DNA of 64,000 bases from Microbacterium sp. K24 (GTDB taxonomy: Bacteria; Actinomycetota; Actinomycetes; Actinomycetales; Microbacteriaceae): the NCBI RefSeq assembly GCF_004794465.1, contig NZ_SSDJ01000152.1:22353-86352 (forward strand), in the 5' to 3' direction. The notes under the pieces were generated by a model that did no database searches, had not been told where the DNA came from, and saw only the letters and a program-made list of their open reading frames with translations. A program made the position numbers and the translations under genes. Each line of letters starts with the position of its first letter. Position 1 is the first letter of the stretch. This document shows positions 42,483-50,044 of this stretch, piece after piece.

Positions 42483-43175
42483 ATGCGCTACATCGTCGAA
42501 TACTCCGATGGCGAGACGTCACGTCGAGTCGACGCGGACAGCCCGCGCGCGGCCATCGATCGGTGCCGGGCGTGGCACGGCGCACAGCCGGTACGCGCCA
42601 CTCTCATCGATGGGGACACGGAGACTCTCGCGATGGTTGTCCCGTCGGGATATCGCCCCGGATACGTCATCCTCGGCGAGAGTGACCGTATGCCCGCATT
42701 CCTGCCGACGGACGGCCGGACATGGAACGGGTTTGCCCTGCCCATCTTCGACCGCGCCGAGATCGCGGCGAATCGAGAGGTGCTGGCGACGATGTTCCCC
42801 GTGGATGAGGCTTTGCCCGATGACATGGTGCTGTCGTGGAACGGTGACCGTCCGTCCGTCATCGATCCGGAATATCCCGAGAATGATGAGGTGCAAGACG
42901 TCGTCATCGATGGCCGGACGTACCTCGGCATCGGCGGCGGCTTCGTCTGGGAAGAGGACGGACCGTGGCAAGCGGATGCCCTGCCGGAAGGGTTCACGAC
43001 GGTACGCGCGGCCATTCCGGCGGCACCTCAGCCGATGGACGGCCGTGTCTCTCTCGGCTATGACGAAGAGGCGCGCGCGTACGTCCTCCTCATCGAAGAC
43101 GTGGAGGGTTCCGCGATGCCCGCACATCTGACGCTCGATTCTTTCGAGACGCTGGTTCGCGGCATCCTCGGCTAG
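42483..43175 (+). CDS. Hypothetical acidic protein
   Basis: This 230-residue acidic protein begins MRYIVEYSDGETSRRVDADS and is beta-rich in the first 60 residues. The centre is acidic (DPEYPENDEVQDVVIDGRTY). No family is recognised. AAAGGA lies six bases before ATG 42483. It is part of the rightward operon. Confidence 0.65.
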   Translation: MRYIVEYSDGETSRRVDADSPRAAIDRCRAWHGAQPVRATLIDGDTETLAMVVPSGYRPGYVILGESDRMPAFLPTDGRTWNGFALPIFDRAEIAANREVLATMFPVDEALPDDMVLSWNGDRPSVIDPEYPENDEVQDVVIDGRTYLGIGGGFVWEEDGPWQADALPEGFTTVRAAIPAAPQPMDGRVSLGYDEEARAYVLLIEDVEGSAMPAHLTLDSFETLVRGILG

Positions 43176-43268
43176 TTCGGGCGTCTCCCGCGTGGACAGC
43201 GCGCGGGAGTGCATTGCATTGCATGACCTCGGGACGTGGAACGCCCGAGATATCGAAGGGATTGACTG

Positions 43269-43826
43269 GTGAGCATTCACAAGGGCGATTACGTCGCATG
43301 GGCCGAATACGTCGTCGGCGAGTCCGCGCGCTTCTATGACCACTGCGAGGGAGTCACGTACATCTTTGCGGACACTCCCGCGGCGAAGCGCTATCTTGCA
43401 CGTTGCGCGACGCGCGGGGCGTCATCGGAGGAGGCCGCGTTTACGGGGGCGTGGCACGTCGTGCGCAAGCTGGTGACGACGGAGTTTCGCCAGTGGGTCG
43501 AAGAGTATGAGGCGACGGAGCGTCTCACGTTCTCCCAGTGGCGCGAGCGCGCGAAAGAGGAGCGCGTCGAAGCATCCTGGGAGGAGTCCGCGGACCGTGC
43601 CCTCGATCAGCTCGAGATGTTGCGCCGTCTGATCTCAGAGCGCGACTCGCTCATCCTCGAAGCCGCGCGGAAGGGGGCGACGAAAGTCGCGATCGCGCGG
43701 GCTGTCGGGCTGTCGCGTCAGCAAGTCCATACCGTCATCGCTGAGGCAGAGCTAGCGGCCGTCGTCGTGCCCGATGTTGCACCGTTCGATTCCTGGGAGG
43801 AGCTGGCCGCGCAGGGAGCGTTCTGA
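43269..43826 (+). CDS. Hypothetical protein with C-terminal helix-turn-helix
   Basis: The 185-residue protein has an unknown N-terminal half and a helical second half ending in an HTH (ARKGATKVAIARAVGLSRQQ, then VHTVI), typical of sigma-like/invertase-type DNA-binding helices. The GTG start is preceded by GAAGGGA seven bases upstream, the ribosome-site pattern shared by several genes here. It may regulate this operon. Confidence 0.65.
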   Translation: MSIHKGDYVAWAEYVVGESARFYDHCEGVTYIFADTPAAKRYLARCATRGASSEEAAFTGAWHVVRKLVTTEFRQWVEEYEATERLTFSQWRERAKEERVEASWEESADRALDQLEMLRRLISERDSLILEAARKGATKVAIARAVGLSRQQVHTVIAEAELAAVVVPDVAPFDSWEELAAQGAF

Positions 43827-43942
43827 GGAGCGCGGCGCGTACCGGGACAGCCCGGCATTCCGGCTCACGACCGGAGACGCGCACGGGAGCAGATTGCACC
43901 ATGGCCGCGGGACAGCGGGCCGGATCGAAGGGAAGTTGCACC

Positions 43943-44227
43943 ATGGGCGCAGCACGAGAGAACGCGTTGCACGAAGCGATCGTTGCGATGGCTGAGGTCT
44001 GGGAGGACACTGCCGACGCGGACAACATGTATGCCGGGATGCAGTGGGTCGAAGCGTCCACGCTCGCGGCCGTATTGCACGCCGGAGGACGCCCGGATGT
44101 CGCGGTGTCCGTCGTCGTCTGGTGGGTCCGTTACAACCCTGAGGACGCGGAAGAGGCAGAGGCTTACGTCACGCCGACGCCGACCGATCTCATCCGCCTC
44201 TACGGGGACGCGGCGGAAGCGCTGTGA
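43943..44227 (+). CDS. Hypothetical protein
   Basis: The 94-residue protein is helical and acidic (ARENALHEAIVAMAEVWEDT; EASTLAAVLHAGGRPDVAVS). No family is recognised. GAAGGGA-AGTTGCACC precedes ATG 43943. An in-frame ATG at 43901 is also preceded by ATTGCACC. Both contain the TTGCA word discussed for this region. Confidence 0.55.
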   Translation: MGAARENALHEAIVAMAEVWEDTADADNMYAGMQWVEASTLAAVLHAGGRPDVAVSVVVWWVRYNPEDAEEAEAYVTPTPTDLIRLYGDAAEAL

Positions 44228-44247
44228 GCGGCCGAGGAGATTGCGCC

Positions 44248-44517
44248 ATGGGCATCGCTGAGGCGATCCGCGGGGCGATGGAAGCCGCCGGGGAACTTGC
44301 ACGGTACGAAGCCGACGGGGACGAGATTGCAGCGGTCAGCGGGGCGATAGATTGCATCCGCGCGACGCCGCCGGCGGACGACGTGGAGCTGGCCGCTGCG
44401 CGCGAGGAGCTCCATGAATTGCACGTCCGACGCCGGCACCTCAAGTGGCGGCGCTCGAGGACGCTCGAGGCGTTCGCGGGGCAAGTTGCACGGGAGGGGC
44501 TGTCTTGCGCCGCGTGA
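44248..44517 (+). CDS. Hypothetical helical protein
   Basis: The 89-residue protein is helical (MGIAEAIRGAMEAAGELARY; VELAAAREELHELHVRRRHL) with a basic middle, perhaps a short coiled coil. GAGGAG-ATTGCGCC precedes the ATG. An alternative GTG at 44224 would overlap the previous stop. It contains five TTGCA copies in different reading frames. Confidence 0.55.
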   Translation: MGIAEAIRGAMEAAGELARYEADGDEIAAVSGAIDCIRATPPADDVELAAAREELHELHVRRRHLKWRRSRTLEAFAGQVAREGLSCAA

Positions 44518-44726
44518 GCGTTCCGGTGATCGGACGCGTCATTCCGGAGCGCGTTGCATCGCGGCTCGACCTGCTCTTGCGGCCACGGGAGCCGCCGGCG
44601 ATCTATGAGCGGAAGTTGCGTCCTCTCGCCGGCGTGCAGTGGCCGCGCGGCGCGGAGCGAATTGCACTCCCCGGCGAGGTGCCGATGTTCGACGTCGTCG
44701 AGCGCGGAGAGTTGCAGGAATGGTGA
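44514..44726 (+). CDS. Hypothetical small protein
   Basis: The frame opens with GTG overlapping the previous stop (GTGA) and encodes about 70 residues (VIGRVIPERVASRLDLLLRP; LPGEVPMFDVVERGELQEW). No family is recognised. GGGAGGGG lies about 13 bases upstream, rather far. A terminator-like hairpin follows at 44740. Confidence 0.5.
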   Translation: MSVPVIGRVIPERVASRLDLLLRPREPPAIYERKLRPLAGVQWPRGAERIALPGEVPMFDVVERGELQEW

Positions 44727-44739
44727 CCGGGCACGAGAA

Positions 44740-44775
44740 AGCCCCGGCTCGAGTTTGTGGAACGGAGCCGGGGCT
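44740..44775 (+). terminator. Hairpin between small genes of the rightward operon
   Basis: AGCCCCGGCTC (44740-44750) pairs perfectly with GAGCCGGGGCT (44765-44775), with a 14-base loop. There is no T-run on the plus side (AGTGC follows). It may end most transcripts before the last gene or mark a processing site. Confidence 0.65.
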
Positions 44776-44839
44776 AGTGCTGAATACCGAAGGGAATTGC
44801 AGCGTGGATGAGTCTACTCGCGCGTGGGAGGATTGCACC

Positions 44840-45067
44840 ATGACGGTGCAGTACCTCGGACCCGCGGAAGTTGCGGCGTACGTGACCAGGGAGCTCGGCG
44901 GTGATATTGCACCGGCGACGATCCGGCAGTACGCCGCTCAAGGGCGTATGCCCGCGCCGGACGTGCGCATCGGGCCGAATGGCGGATGGTCCGAAGAGAC
45001 GATCGTGAAGTGGTGGACGTCTCGACCGGGTCGCGGTGCCCGGACGGATCTCGCCTCGTCGAAGTAG
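44840..45067 (+). CDS. Small helix-turn-helix (excisionase/MerR-like) protein
   Basis: The 75-residue protein reads YLGPAEVAAYVTRELGGDIA, then ATIRQYAAQGRMPAPDVRIG and GGWSEETIVKWW, the pattern of small winged HTH proteins such as excisionases. GGGAGG-ATTGCACC precedes ATG 44840. It converges with an HNH gene 6 bases away. It could be a recombination factor or an operon regulator. Confidence 0.7.
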   Translation: MTVQYLGPAEVAAYVTRELGGDIAPATIRQYAAQGRMPAPDVRIGPNGGWSEETIVKWWTSRPGRGARTDLASSK

Positions 45068-45073
45068 TTGCGT

Positions 45074-45382
45074 CTACGGGAGCAGTCCGGGGTGGCGGCG
45101 CTTCCGTGCGGCCTTCCGGCGCGCGGCGGCGGCGCGTCCGCCTTCGGACGAACTCTTGACGCCGTGGTGGTACTCGCAGAGTGCCTGGAGGTTCGCCGGC
45201 GAGTGGTCCCAGGATCTTGTCTGATCCTTGTGGTCGCACTGGTTCGCGTAGGCGTTGCACTTGCGCTCGGTGTCCGTGCGGATGTGCTGGCAGCGGTAGC
45301 CGTCTCGCTCGAGCACGAACTTGCAGCGCTGCGGCCAGTCAGGGGGAAGTTGCGACTTCCGGTTGCTCGTTGACCAGGCCAT
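45074..45382 (-). CDS. HNH endonuclease
   Basis: The 102-residue protein has the canonical HNH core: CKFVLERDGYRCQ, NQCDHKDQTRSWDHSPANLQ and LCEYHHGVKSS, then a basic Ala/Arg tail. Small HNH proteins of this type encoded near terminase and cos are often needed for packaging-end cutting. It is two bases downstream of a small Cys-rich gene and converges with the HTH gene. Confidence 0.85.
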   Translation of the reverse strand: MAWSTSNRKSQLPPDWPQRCKFVLERDGYRCQHIRTDTERKCNAYANQCDHKDQTRSWDHSPANLQALCEYHHGVKSSSEGGRAAAARRKAARKRRHPGLLP

Positions 45383-45384
45383 CG

Positions 45385-45525
45385 TCAGCCCTTGGCGCGG
45401 CGCGCGGCGCGGTCGGCCGCTTGGTCGTCCAGCTCGCAGCGGCGTGCGGCCTCCGGGCTGTTGTAGTCCGTGTCGCACTCTCGGCACGTGTGTGCGTGGA
45501 GGCGCGCCGCTTCGGTGGTGCTCAA
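45385..45525 (-). CDS. Small Cys-containing protein upstream of HNH gene
   Basis: The frame starts with TTG at 45525, six bases after GGAGG, and encodes 46 residues (STTEAARLHAHTCRECDTDY, then a basic end). CRECD plus a late Cys suggests a half zinc site, similar to the small Cys proteins paired with phage HNH genes. The longer frame to 45576 has no ribosome site. Confidence 0.55.
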   Translation of the reverse strand: MSTTEAARLHAHTCRECDTDYNSPEAARRCELDDQAADRAARRAKG

Positions 45526-45750
45526 GTTGCACCTCCGCGAATGTTGATATCGAAGGGATGTTGGTGCTCGCCTCACCGTGACGTGGCTCGAGCGTTTCCT
45601 GTTGTGCGCCCGTTAGGTGCGCGTGGCCGCGTGCTGTGCGCGGCGGTCCCTCAACCAGTCCAGTCGGGATCTGATGCCCGATTTGCGCATATTCCGTGGA
45701 TTAAGCGCGGGAGGGCTATGTGCATTCGACCGACATGCCGGGAGGAACAG

Positions 45751-45778
45751 AAAACCCCCAGACGTGACGTCTGAGGGT
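45751..45778 (-). terminator. Terminator of the leftward early operon
   Basis: On the minus strand a stem of CAGACG-TCA-CGTCTG (45759-45773), extended by three G:C pairs, is followed by GGGGG and TTTT (complement of 45751-45758). It lies 36 bases past the last early gene (stop 45814). The 45541-45813 stretch holds no other convincing gene. Confidence 0.8.
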
Positions 45779-45813
45779 GGGGGGTATGGACAAGTCCAAC
45801 CATATGAAGACTA

Positions 45814-46071
45814 TCAGGACTTCTTACGGTTTTCCTTCCGGTGCCATCGTGTCGAGTCCGGCGTGCCGACAGGGACGTCGCCCCATCGGACGGCGAGAGG
45901 CGGTCTGCCCTGCCCGTCCCATCCGGGATATTCGAACGTGGCGATGTCGTCCTTGCTGATCCACTCGTCGACCGTGGCGCGGGCGACGTTGAACAGCTTC
46001 GGAAGGTCGCTGACGCGGACGGCCGCGTCTTGCAGGTCGTTGGTGCTGATGTAGTCGCGCTGGCGGGTCAC
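45814..46071 (-). CDS. Small HTH-type DNA-binding protein, last early gene
   Basis: The 85-residue protein has RVSDLPKLFNVARATVDEWI followed by a basic/Pro region, resembling small phage HTH proteins (Nu1/MerR-like). The GTG start overlaps the preceding stop (GTGA). It closes the early operon before the terminator. Confidence 0.6.
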   Translation of the reverse strand: MTRQRDYISTNDLQDAAVRVSDLPKLFNVARATVDEWISKDDIATFEYPGWDGQGRPPLAVRWGDVPVGTPDSTRWHRKENRKKS

Positions 46072-46295
46072 TCGGCGAGCCCTTCGTACAGCTCCTTGCA
46101 CATCGGGCAGACCGTGCGCCCGTCGATGCCGTTGAACGGTCGGGGCACCTTCTTGCCGCACATCGCAGTCGGCACCTTCCCCTCGAACATCGCGGCGTCG
46201 AGAGCCTTCTTCGGGAAGTAATGCGCGAACCGGTCATGGTCCCCGTCGCTGGTGGTCGTGATGGTTGCCAGCTCTTCGAGCATGTCTGTGCTCAT
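46068..46295 (-). CDS. DUF3039-type zinc-ribbon protein
   Basis: The 75-residue protein matches the DUF3039 pattern: FAHYFPKKALDAAMFEGKVP, AMCGKKVPRPF and VCPMCKELYEGL with Cys pairs for zinc. The family is widespread in actinobacteria and their phages and has no known function. It overlaps both neighbours (ATGA/GTGA). Confidence 0.8.
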   Translation of the reverse strand: MSTDMLEELATITTTSDGDHDRFAHYFPKKALDAAMFEGKVPTAMCGKKVPRPFNGIDGRTVCPMCKELYEGLAE

Positions 46296-46498
46296 CGGTA
46301 TCTCGATTCCTCGTATCGGTTCGGTTGCCCCCTGCGGAGCTTCTGCAGCTCGGCGTAGCGGAGATGGTTGTGATGGATGGCCTGTTGCTCTTCGATCGAC
46401 TTCGGGATGACGTTGACCAGTAGCCCGGAGATCTCGACCACATCGGCGACGGGTACGAAGTGCTCGTCGCCCGGCAGATCGGGGTTGCTCGAGGTCAC
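46292..46498 (-). CDS. Hypothetical protein
   Basis: The 68-residue protein is not recognised: HFVPVADVVEISGLLVNVIP followed by a charged helix EEQQAIHHNHLRYAELQKLR. It is coupled to both neighbours by four-base overlaps. Confidence 0.55.
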   Translation of the reverse strand: MTSSNPDLPGDEHFVPVADVVEISGLLVNVIPKSIEEQQAIHHNHLRYAELQKLRRGQPNRYEESRYR

Positions 46499-46692
46499 CG
46501 TTTCTCCCTCCCTTCGTGGTCGAGTTGAATCGCGGACCCGCCCGGGGCCTCGGAGTCACGGACAGCGGCTAGCACCGCGGCGCCGACCTCGACGAGATAC
46601 GCGTCATCGCGGAAGTCTCGTCGGAACGCACCGTGGTTGTGCACGGCCTCCCACGCAACGTCCCCGATTCGTTTCAGCTCTTCGTCGACCAT
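46495..46692 (-). CDS. Hypothetical helical protein
   Basis: The 65-residue protein begins MVDEELKRIGDVAWEAVHNH and is helical and charged. No family is recognised. ATG 46692 overlaps the previous stop. Confidence 0.5.
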   Translation of the reverse strand: MVDEELKRIGDVAWEAVHNHGAFRRDFRDDAYLVEVGAAVLAAVRDSEAPGGSAIQLDHEGREKR

Positions 46693-46910
46693 CACTCTCT
46701 CCCCTGCCGGTTCTGCTCGTTGAGCCGCCGCCATGCCTGGTACGGCTCGTTGTACTGAGCTCCTGCGACGACGACCCACTCACGGCCGCACTCGTCGCAT
46801 TGCCAGATCGTCGCCGGCAGTAGCGCGGCCGCTGGTGGCCGGTCCGGGCATCCGAGCTGGGTTCCGCAGCGCTGCGCCGCGGTGGGCACGAACGTGATTC
46901 GGCCTGTCAT
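46692..46910 (-). CDS. Small zinc-finger-like protein
   Basis: The 72-residue protein has Cys residues at RCGTQLGC and WQCDECGREWVVV, together a likely zinc ribbon, followed by a charged tail. It overlaps both neighbours and is of unknown function. Confidence 0.6.
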   Translation of the reverse strand: MTGRITFVPTAAQRCGTQLGCPDRPPAAALLPATIWQCDECGREWVVVAGAQYNEPYQAWRRLNEQNRQGRE

Positions 46911-47143
46911 CGGTCCATTCCTCTCGCTTCCGGCGACTTCTCGCCGACGTTGTACTTGTCGTAGTAGCCGGTCTGGTTCCGGACGTGGGCGCGCCGCTTG
47001 CCCTCGGCGGATCGGATGGGCCACTTTGCCGTGCGGTGCCCAGACTCTGCGGTGTGCGCCGCGGCCTCGGCGTCGCCGTGCATGACGGGGTTGCACCCTG
47101 TGACGACGCACCGCCGGCGGCTGTGCTGGTCGCGTTCAGCCAT
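46907..47143 (-). CDS. Small His/Cys-containing protein
   Basis: The 78-residue protein has CVVTGCNPVMHGDAEAAAHT and a basic middle, a possible C2H2-like or CxxxC...H site, and is otherwise unrecognised. It overlaps the next gene by four bases. Confidence 0.55.
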   Translation of the reverse strand: MAERDQHSRRRCVVTGCNPVMHGDAEAAAHTAESGHRTAKWPIRSAEGKRRAHVRNQTGYYDKYNVGEKSPEARGMDR

Positions 47144-47146
47144 GGC

Positions 47147-47455
47147 TCAGTACCAGTCCCCGCCGGCGGACGCGTCGAGTCGGGCTGCGGTCGGGATGTA
47201 GAACAGCTCGTCCTCCCAGTTGTCCCGGTCGTCGCGCCCGTACTCCCACGCGTTGAATCCCGGGAACCGGATCTCGACCCAGATGGTGTCGTCGTCCGTC
47301 CTCGGGTCCGACGACGCCACCCACTCGCACCCCGCCTTGAGGAGCGCCCATGCGGTGCCGATGCGCTCCTGCGATCGGGCAGTGTCACGGTTCCGCCACT
47401 CGCTGACGGGGACGACGGCGCGCTCGCACAGCGCGATCAGCTCTTCGGTAGTCAT
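47147..47455 (-). CDS. Hypothetical acidic protein
   Basis: The 102-residue protein is helical at the start (MTTEELIALCERAVVPVSEW) and acidic/aromatic at the end (YGRDDRDNWEDELFYIPTAA). No family is recognised. ATG 47455 overlaps the previous stop. Confidence 0.55.
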   Translation of the reverse strand: MTTEELIALCERAVVPVSEWRNRDTARSQERIGTAWALLKAGCEWVASSDPRTDDDTIWVEIRFPGFNAWEYGRDDRDNWEDELFYIPTAARLDASAGGDWY

Positions 47456-47877
47456 GACTCGATCGCTTTCTGGTCTGCGCGGTAGACGGCGTACATCGTC
47501 TGGCCGCGACCGTTGACCATGTACGGGAGCATCACCTCGTCGAGCGATGCGAGCTGTGCGTCGATGAGCGCGGCTTGCGCCTCGAGCCAGTCCTTCGCGA
47601 TGCGCCATGCGACGCGAGCGGCTTGCTCGGGTGTCCGCTGCGCCGGCTTCACGGACTTGTCGGCGGCGAGCGCGGCCAGGACGCCGGAGGTGCGCACGGG
47701 GAGCTCGAAGTCGCGGTAGCCGTAGTCGGTGAGCATCGTGAACGCGATGCCCTCCGCGGTGCCGTCCTCCGAGTAGAGGGTCGAGATCCTGGTGACTCCG
47801 CGGCGCGCGAGCGCACCTTGGATCTCACCCATCGTCTTCTCGACTGCGATGGTCGTTGTGTAGTTCAGGATCGGCAT
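47452..47877 (-). CDS. Hypothetical protein, DUF2786/ssDNA-type unknown
   Basis: The 141-residue protein has a two-part build: a beta-rich start (PILNYTTTIAVEKTMGEIQG; RGVTRISTLYSEDGTAEGIA), a basic helical middle (AWRIAKDWLEAQAALIDAQL) and a PYMVNGRGQTMY end. It resembles conserved small phage proteins of unknown function. AAAGGAG precedes the ATG. It is divergent from the plus-strand gene at 47925, so a leftward promoter may also lie in the 47-base gap. Confidence 0.55.
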   Translation of the reverse strand: MPILNYTTTIAVEKTMGEIQGALARRGVTRISTLYSEDGTAEGIAFTMLTDYGYRDFELPVRTSGVLAALAADKSVKPAQRTPEQAARVAWRIAKDWLEAQAALIDAQLASLDEVMLPYMVNGRGQTMYAVYRADQKAIES

Positions 47878-47924
47878 GCCGACTCCTTTCGATATGGCCG
47901 CGGTGGAAGCGGCATACTGAGCGG

Positions 47925-48716
47925 GTGAACTGGGACTCCTTTGTGCCCGACTTGATCGTCGGCATCGTGACCGGTGTTGCTGTTGGTGGCGTGGTGCTCG
48001 GAACGGAGCGCCGAATTAGCGGCCGGGCGCGCGCCAATGAAGTGATGCGAGCGCAGGCACAGGTGGTGGAGCGGGCTCGCTCACTCCTGCAGCACGAGAT
48101 CGAGTTCCGTTCGGACTCGGGCCCAACGTTGCATCCGAAGATGAGCCAACTGGCCCGTCTCCAGGAGCTCGTTCGCGAGGTTCCTCCGGGGGAACCCCTC
48201 GTGAGAATCAGCGCTTACCACTGGGCCGCGCGGCTCGTTGCCACACTCGACGAGCTTGAATCGCTTGCGGACGCACTCGACCAAAGGATCGCGGATTACC
48301 ACAACCGCGCCGGAATCGCCGCCTGGCTCGGACACCGCATCCACGCGAATATCCGCGAGCTCGCGCGCCTTGGCCCGCAACCTGACCGCGTGTGGGCTTG
48401 GAGCTGGGAGTCGGGCCACGACGACACGTACACTCCGCAAGTGGAAGCGGACGCCGAGCTACGGGATCTCATTGACCGCTACCTCCAACAACGGTGGCTC
48501 TTGCTGGCCTACCGTGAAGCGTTCGTGGACGTGGATTTCACCGTTCGCGCCGATTCGTGGGCGCTCACGATCGCGGCGTATGTCCCCTCGCCGTACAACT
48601 TCCCGAAACGCTGGTGGCGCGAGTACAAGCGCCGCCGCGCCATCGAGCAATCCTGGCGACAGGCCGACGCGAGAGCGAGTGATCGGGTCACCGCGATCGA
48701 TCCGATGGCCTACTGA
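47925..48716 (+). CDS. Membrane-anchored cytoplasmic protein, single gene opposite to the early operon
   Basis: The 263-residue protein has one membrane segment at the N-terminus (VPDLIVGIVTGVAVGGVVLG) and then a soluble, helical and Trp-rich part (RVWAWSWESGHDDTYTPQVE). I do not recognise it. The GTG start is six bases after a CATACT box, suggesting a leaderless mRNA with its own promoter. It reads against the early operon and overlaps the neighbour's 3' end. This is a typical moron arrangement; exclusion or defence is possible. Confidence 0.65.
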   Translation: MNWDSFVPDLIVGIVTGVAVGGVVLGTERRISGRARANEVMRAQAQVVERARSLLQHEIEFRSDSGPTLHPKMSQLARLQELVREVPPGEPLVRISAYHWAARLVATLDELESLADALDQRIADYHNRAGIAAWLGHRIHANIRELARLGPQPDRVWAWSWESGHDDTYTPQVEADAELRDLIDRYLQQRWLLLAYREAFVDVDFTVRADSWALTIAAYVPSPYNFPKRWWREYKRRRAIEQSWRQADARASDRVTAIDPMAY

Positions 48717-49468
48717 GGCTGAGCCCTCTTCTCCTCCCTAGCCGCGAGTTTCTCTCTCCGCTTCATGTCGGCTTCGAGGTAAACAAACGCCGGCGCGTAC
48801 TGCTCCGCCCATGCTTCCCAGCCGAGCTGATAGCCGCATTCCGGGGTGCCGCAGACGACGCGTAGGTCGTCGCCGGCGCGCTCCGGCGCGGCGCGCCAGA
48901 GGTGAGGGTGTCCGCAGTTCGGGCACCGGACGTACGGGATTGCCCGGAACTGTGCCTCGCTGTCGGGCCACCGTTTCAGGGCGACGTCCATCCGCTTGAG
49001 GAGGATCACCGCGTTGGTGGCGCCCTCGAGCGTCGCCACCCAGTGGTCGACGTCGATGACGACGGCGTCGTGGGCCAGGCGGATCGCCTCGTCGATCGAC
49101 GCGGTCGACGGGATGACGCGCGCGCCGAGCGAGACCATCAACTCGTCAGCGGCGATCCACGGGTCTGGCATGAGGATCGACTTCTCCATGGACGTGTCGA
49201 CCCGCTCACCGATGGCCTGTGCCGGCTTCTCGATCGATCGCAGATGAGCGATGAGCCATGCGAGCCGACCGAGCGCGTCGACCAGGCGCCGGTAGCAGAC
49301 GGGGCAGAGATAGCCGTGCGTCGCCGAGCGGGGCACGCAGCCCCTGCATCGGTCGTTCTCGCACGACGCGTAGTGCTGATCGCGCCGTCGGCACGGGAAG
49401 GGGCGGTCCCGTCTCGGAACCGCCCCCATGGACTCGTGATTGGTGATGCAGACGTGGTCGTCACTCAT
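48710..49468 (-). CDS. Cysteine-rich zinc-binding protein of unknown function
   Basis: The 252-residue protein has several Cys clusters: FPCRRRDQHYASCENDRCRG, YLCPVCYRR, VRCPNCGHPHLW and VCGTPECGY, so up to three zinc sites, separated by a helical middle. The C-terminus is basic. The DNA-binding or nuclease role cannot be decided. It overlaps the preceding gene by 8 bases. Confidence 0.6.
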   Translation of the reverse strand: MSDDHVCITNHESMGAVPRRDRPFPCRRRDQHYASCENDRCRGCVPRSATHGYLCPVCYRRLVDALGRLAWLIAHLRSIEKPAQAIGERVDTSMEKSILMPDPWIAADELMVSLGARVIPSTASIDEAIRLAHDAVVIDVDHWVATLEGATNAVILLKRMDVALKRWPDSEAQFRAIPYVRCPNCGHPHLWRAAPERAGDDLRVVCGTPECGYQLGWEAWAEQYAPAFVYLEADMKRREKLAAREEKRAQPQ

Positions 49469-49757
49469 TCGTGACCGTGTCCTCCTCATGGATGCCGAAC
49501 CGATCGACCTCCGCCCGCTCGTGCTCGGACAGCCCTGGGGCCGGTTGGTACTGGTAGTCCGGGCTCCCGAACACGGCCTCGACGAAGTCGCGAACCTCGC
49601 GCATGTTCGGCTTCGCGCTGAGTACGAGTTCACCCTGCCCGTTCGTCGTTGCGGAGGCCGTGATGGGGATTTCGATGTTCCCGAGGTTCACAGGCGCGCC
49701 CTCGCCCACCTGGAGCAGCAGAGCGCCTCGAATCGTCGCGATGTGAGGGCCGGCCAT
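49461..49757 (-). CDS. Hypothetical small beta-rich protein
   Basis: The 98-residue protein starts with strands (HIATIRGALLLQVGEGAPVN; IEIPITASATTNGQGELVLS) and ends in an acidic helix. It overlaps the next gene by one base. No family recognised. Confidence 0.55.
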   Translation of the reverse strand: MAGPHIATIRGALLLQVGEGAPVNLGNIEIPITASATTNGQGELVLSAKPNMREVRDFVEAVFGSPDYQYQPAPGLSEHERAEVDRFGIHEEDTVTNE

Positions 49758-50044
49758 CAGGCGCCCCTCCCGCGGTAGTACCCGCCGCGCAGACGGTCGG
49801 TGATGCGGTTGATCGAGTCGACGGCCTTGCTGAGCTTGGTGCTCCGCACGCGCCTCTCTACGTTCGCGCGGCGATGCGAGGCGATCAGTGCGGCAGCGGT
49901 GCCGTCGAGGAGCTGCTCACGGTTGGCGAACAGCTCTCGTGCGCTCGGCGCGTGCCGTGCGGCGATGGCTTCGCGTTCGCGGCGCATGCGGGCGTCGGTG
50001 AGGAGGCGCGGGTGAAGCTCGGCGTGGATGGTGAGGGTGTTCAT
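49757..50044 (-). CDS. Hypothetical basic helical protein
   Basis: The 95-residue protein is Arg-rich and helical (ARMRREREAIAARHAPSARE; ANVERRVRSTKLSKAVDSIN), likely nucleic-acid-associated. ATG 50044 overlaps the MmcB-like gene's stop. Confidence 0.55.
   Translation of the reverse strand: MNTLTIHAELHPRLLTDARMRREREAIAARHAPSARELFANREQLLDGTAAALIASHRRANVERRVRSTKLSKAVDSINRITDRLRGGYYRGRGA

Larger units (their letters stand above)
43214..45531 (+). repeat. Dispersed, strand-biased TTGCA word
   Basis: TTGCA occurs about 24 times on the plus strand between 43214 and 45531, at irregular spacing and in all three reading frames. Copies include 43894, 43936, 43967, 44075, 44297, 44327, 44352, 44419, 44486, 44554, 44662, 44712, 44797, 44833 and 44907. 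The reverse word TGCAA is almost absent. Often it is extended as (A/G)TTGCACC and placed right before ATG. At this GC content only one or two copies are expected. Confidence 0.75.

Noticed and set aside
44838..44845. Earlier start of the small HTH gene (44639 or 44720)
   Set aside because: Those starts would run through the previous gene and a perfect hairpin; GGGAGG before ATG 44840 fits better.
45717..45773. 18-codon plus-strand frame before the early terminator
   Set aside because: Too short, and its 3' half is the terminator hairpin.
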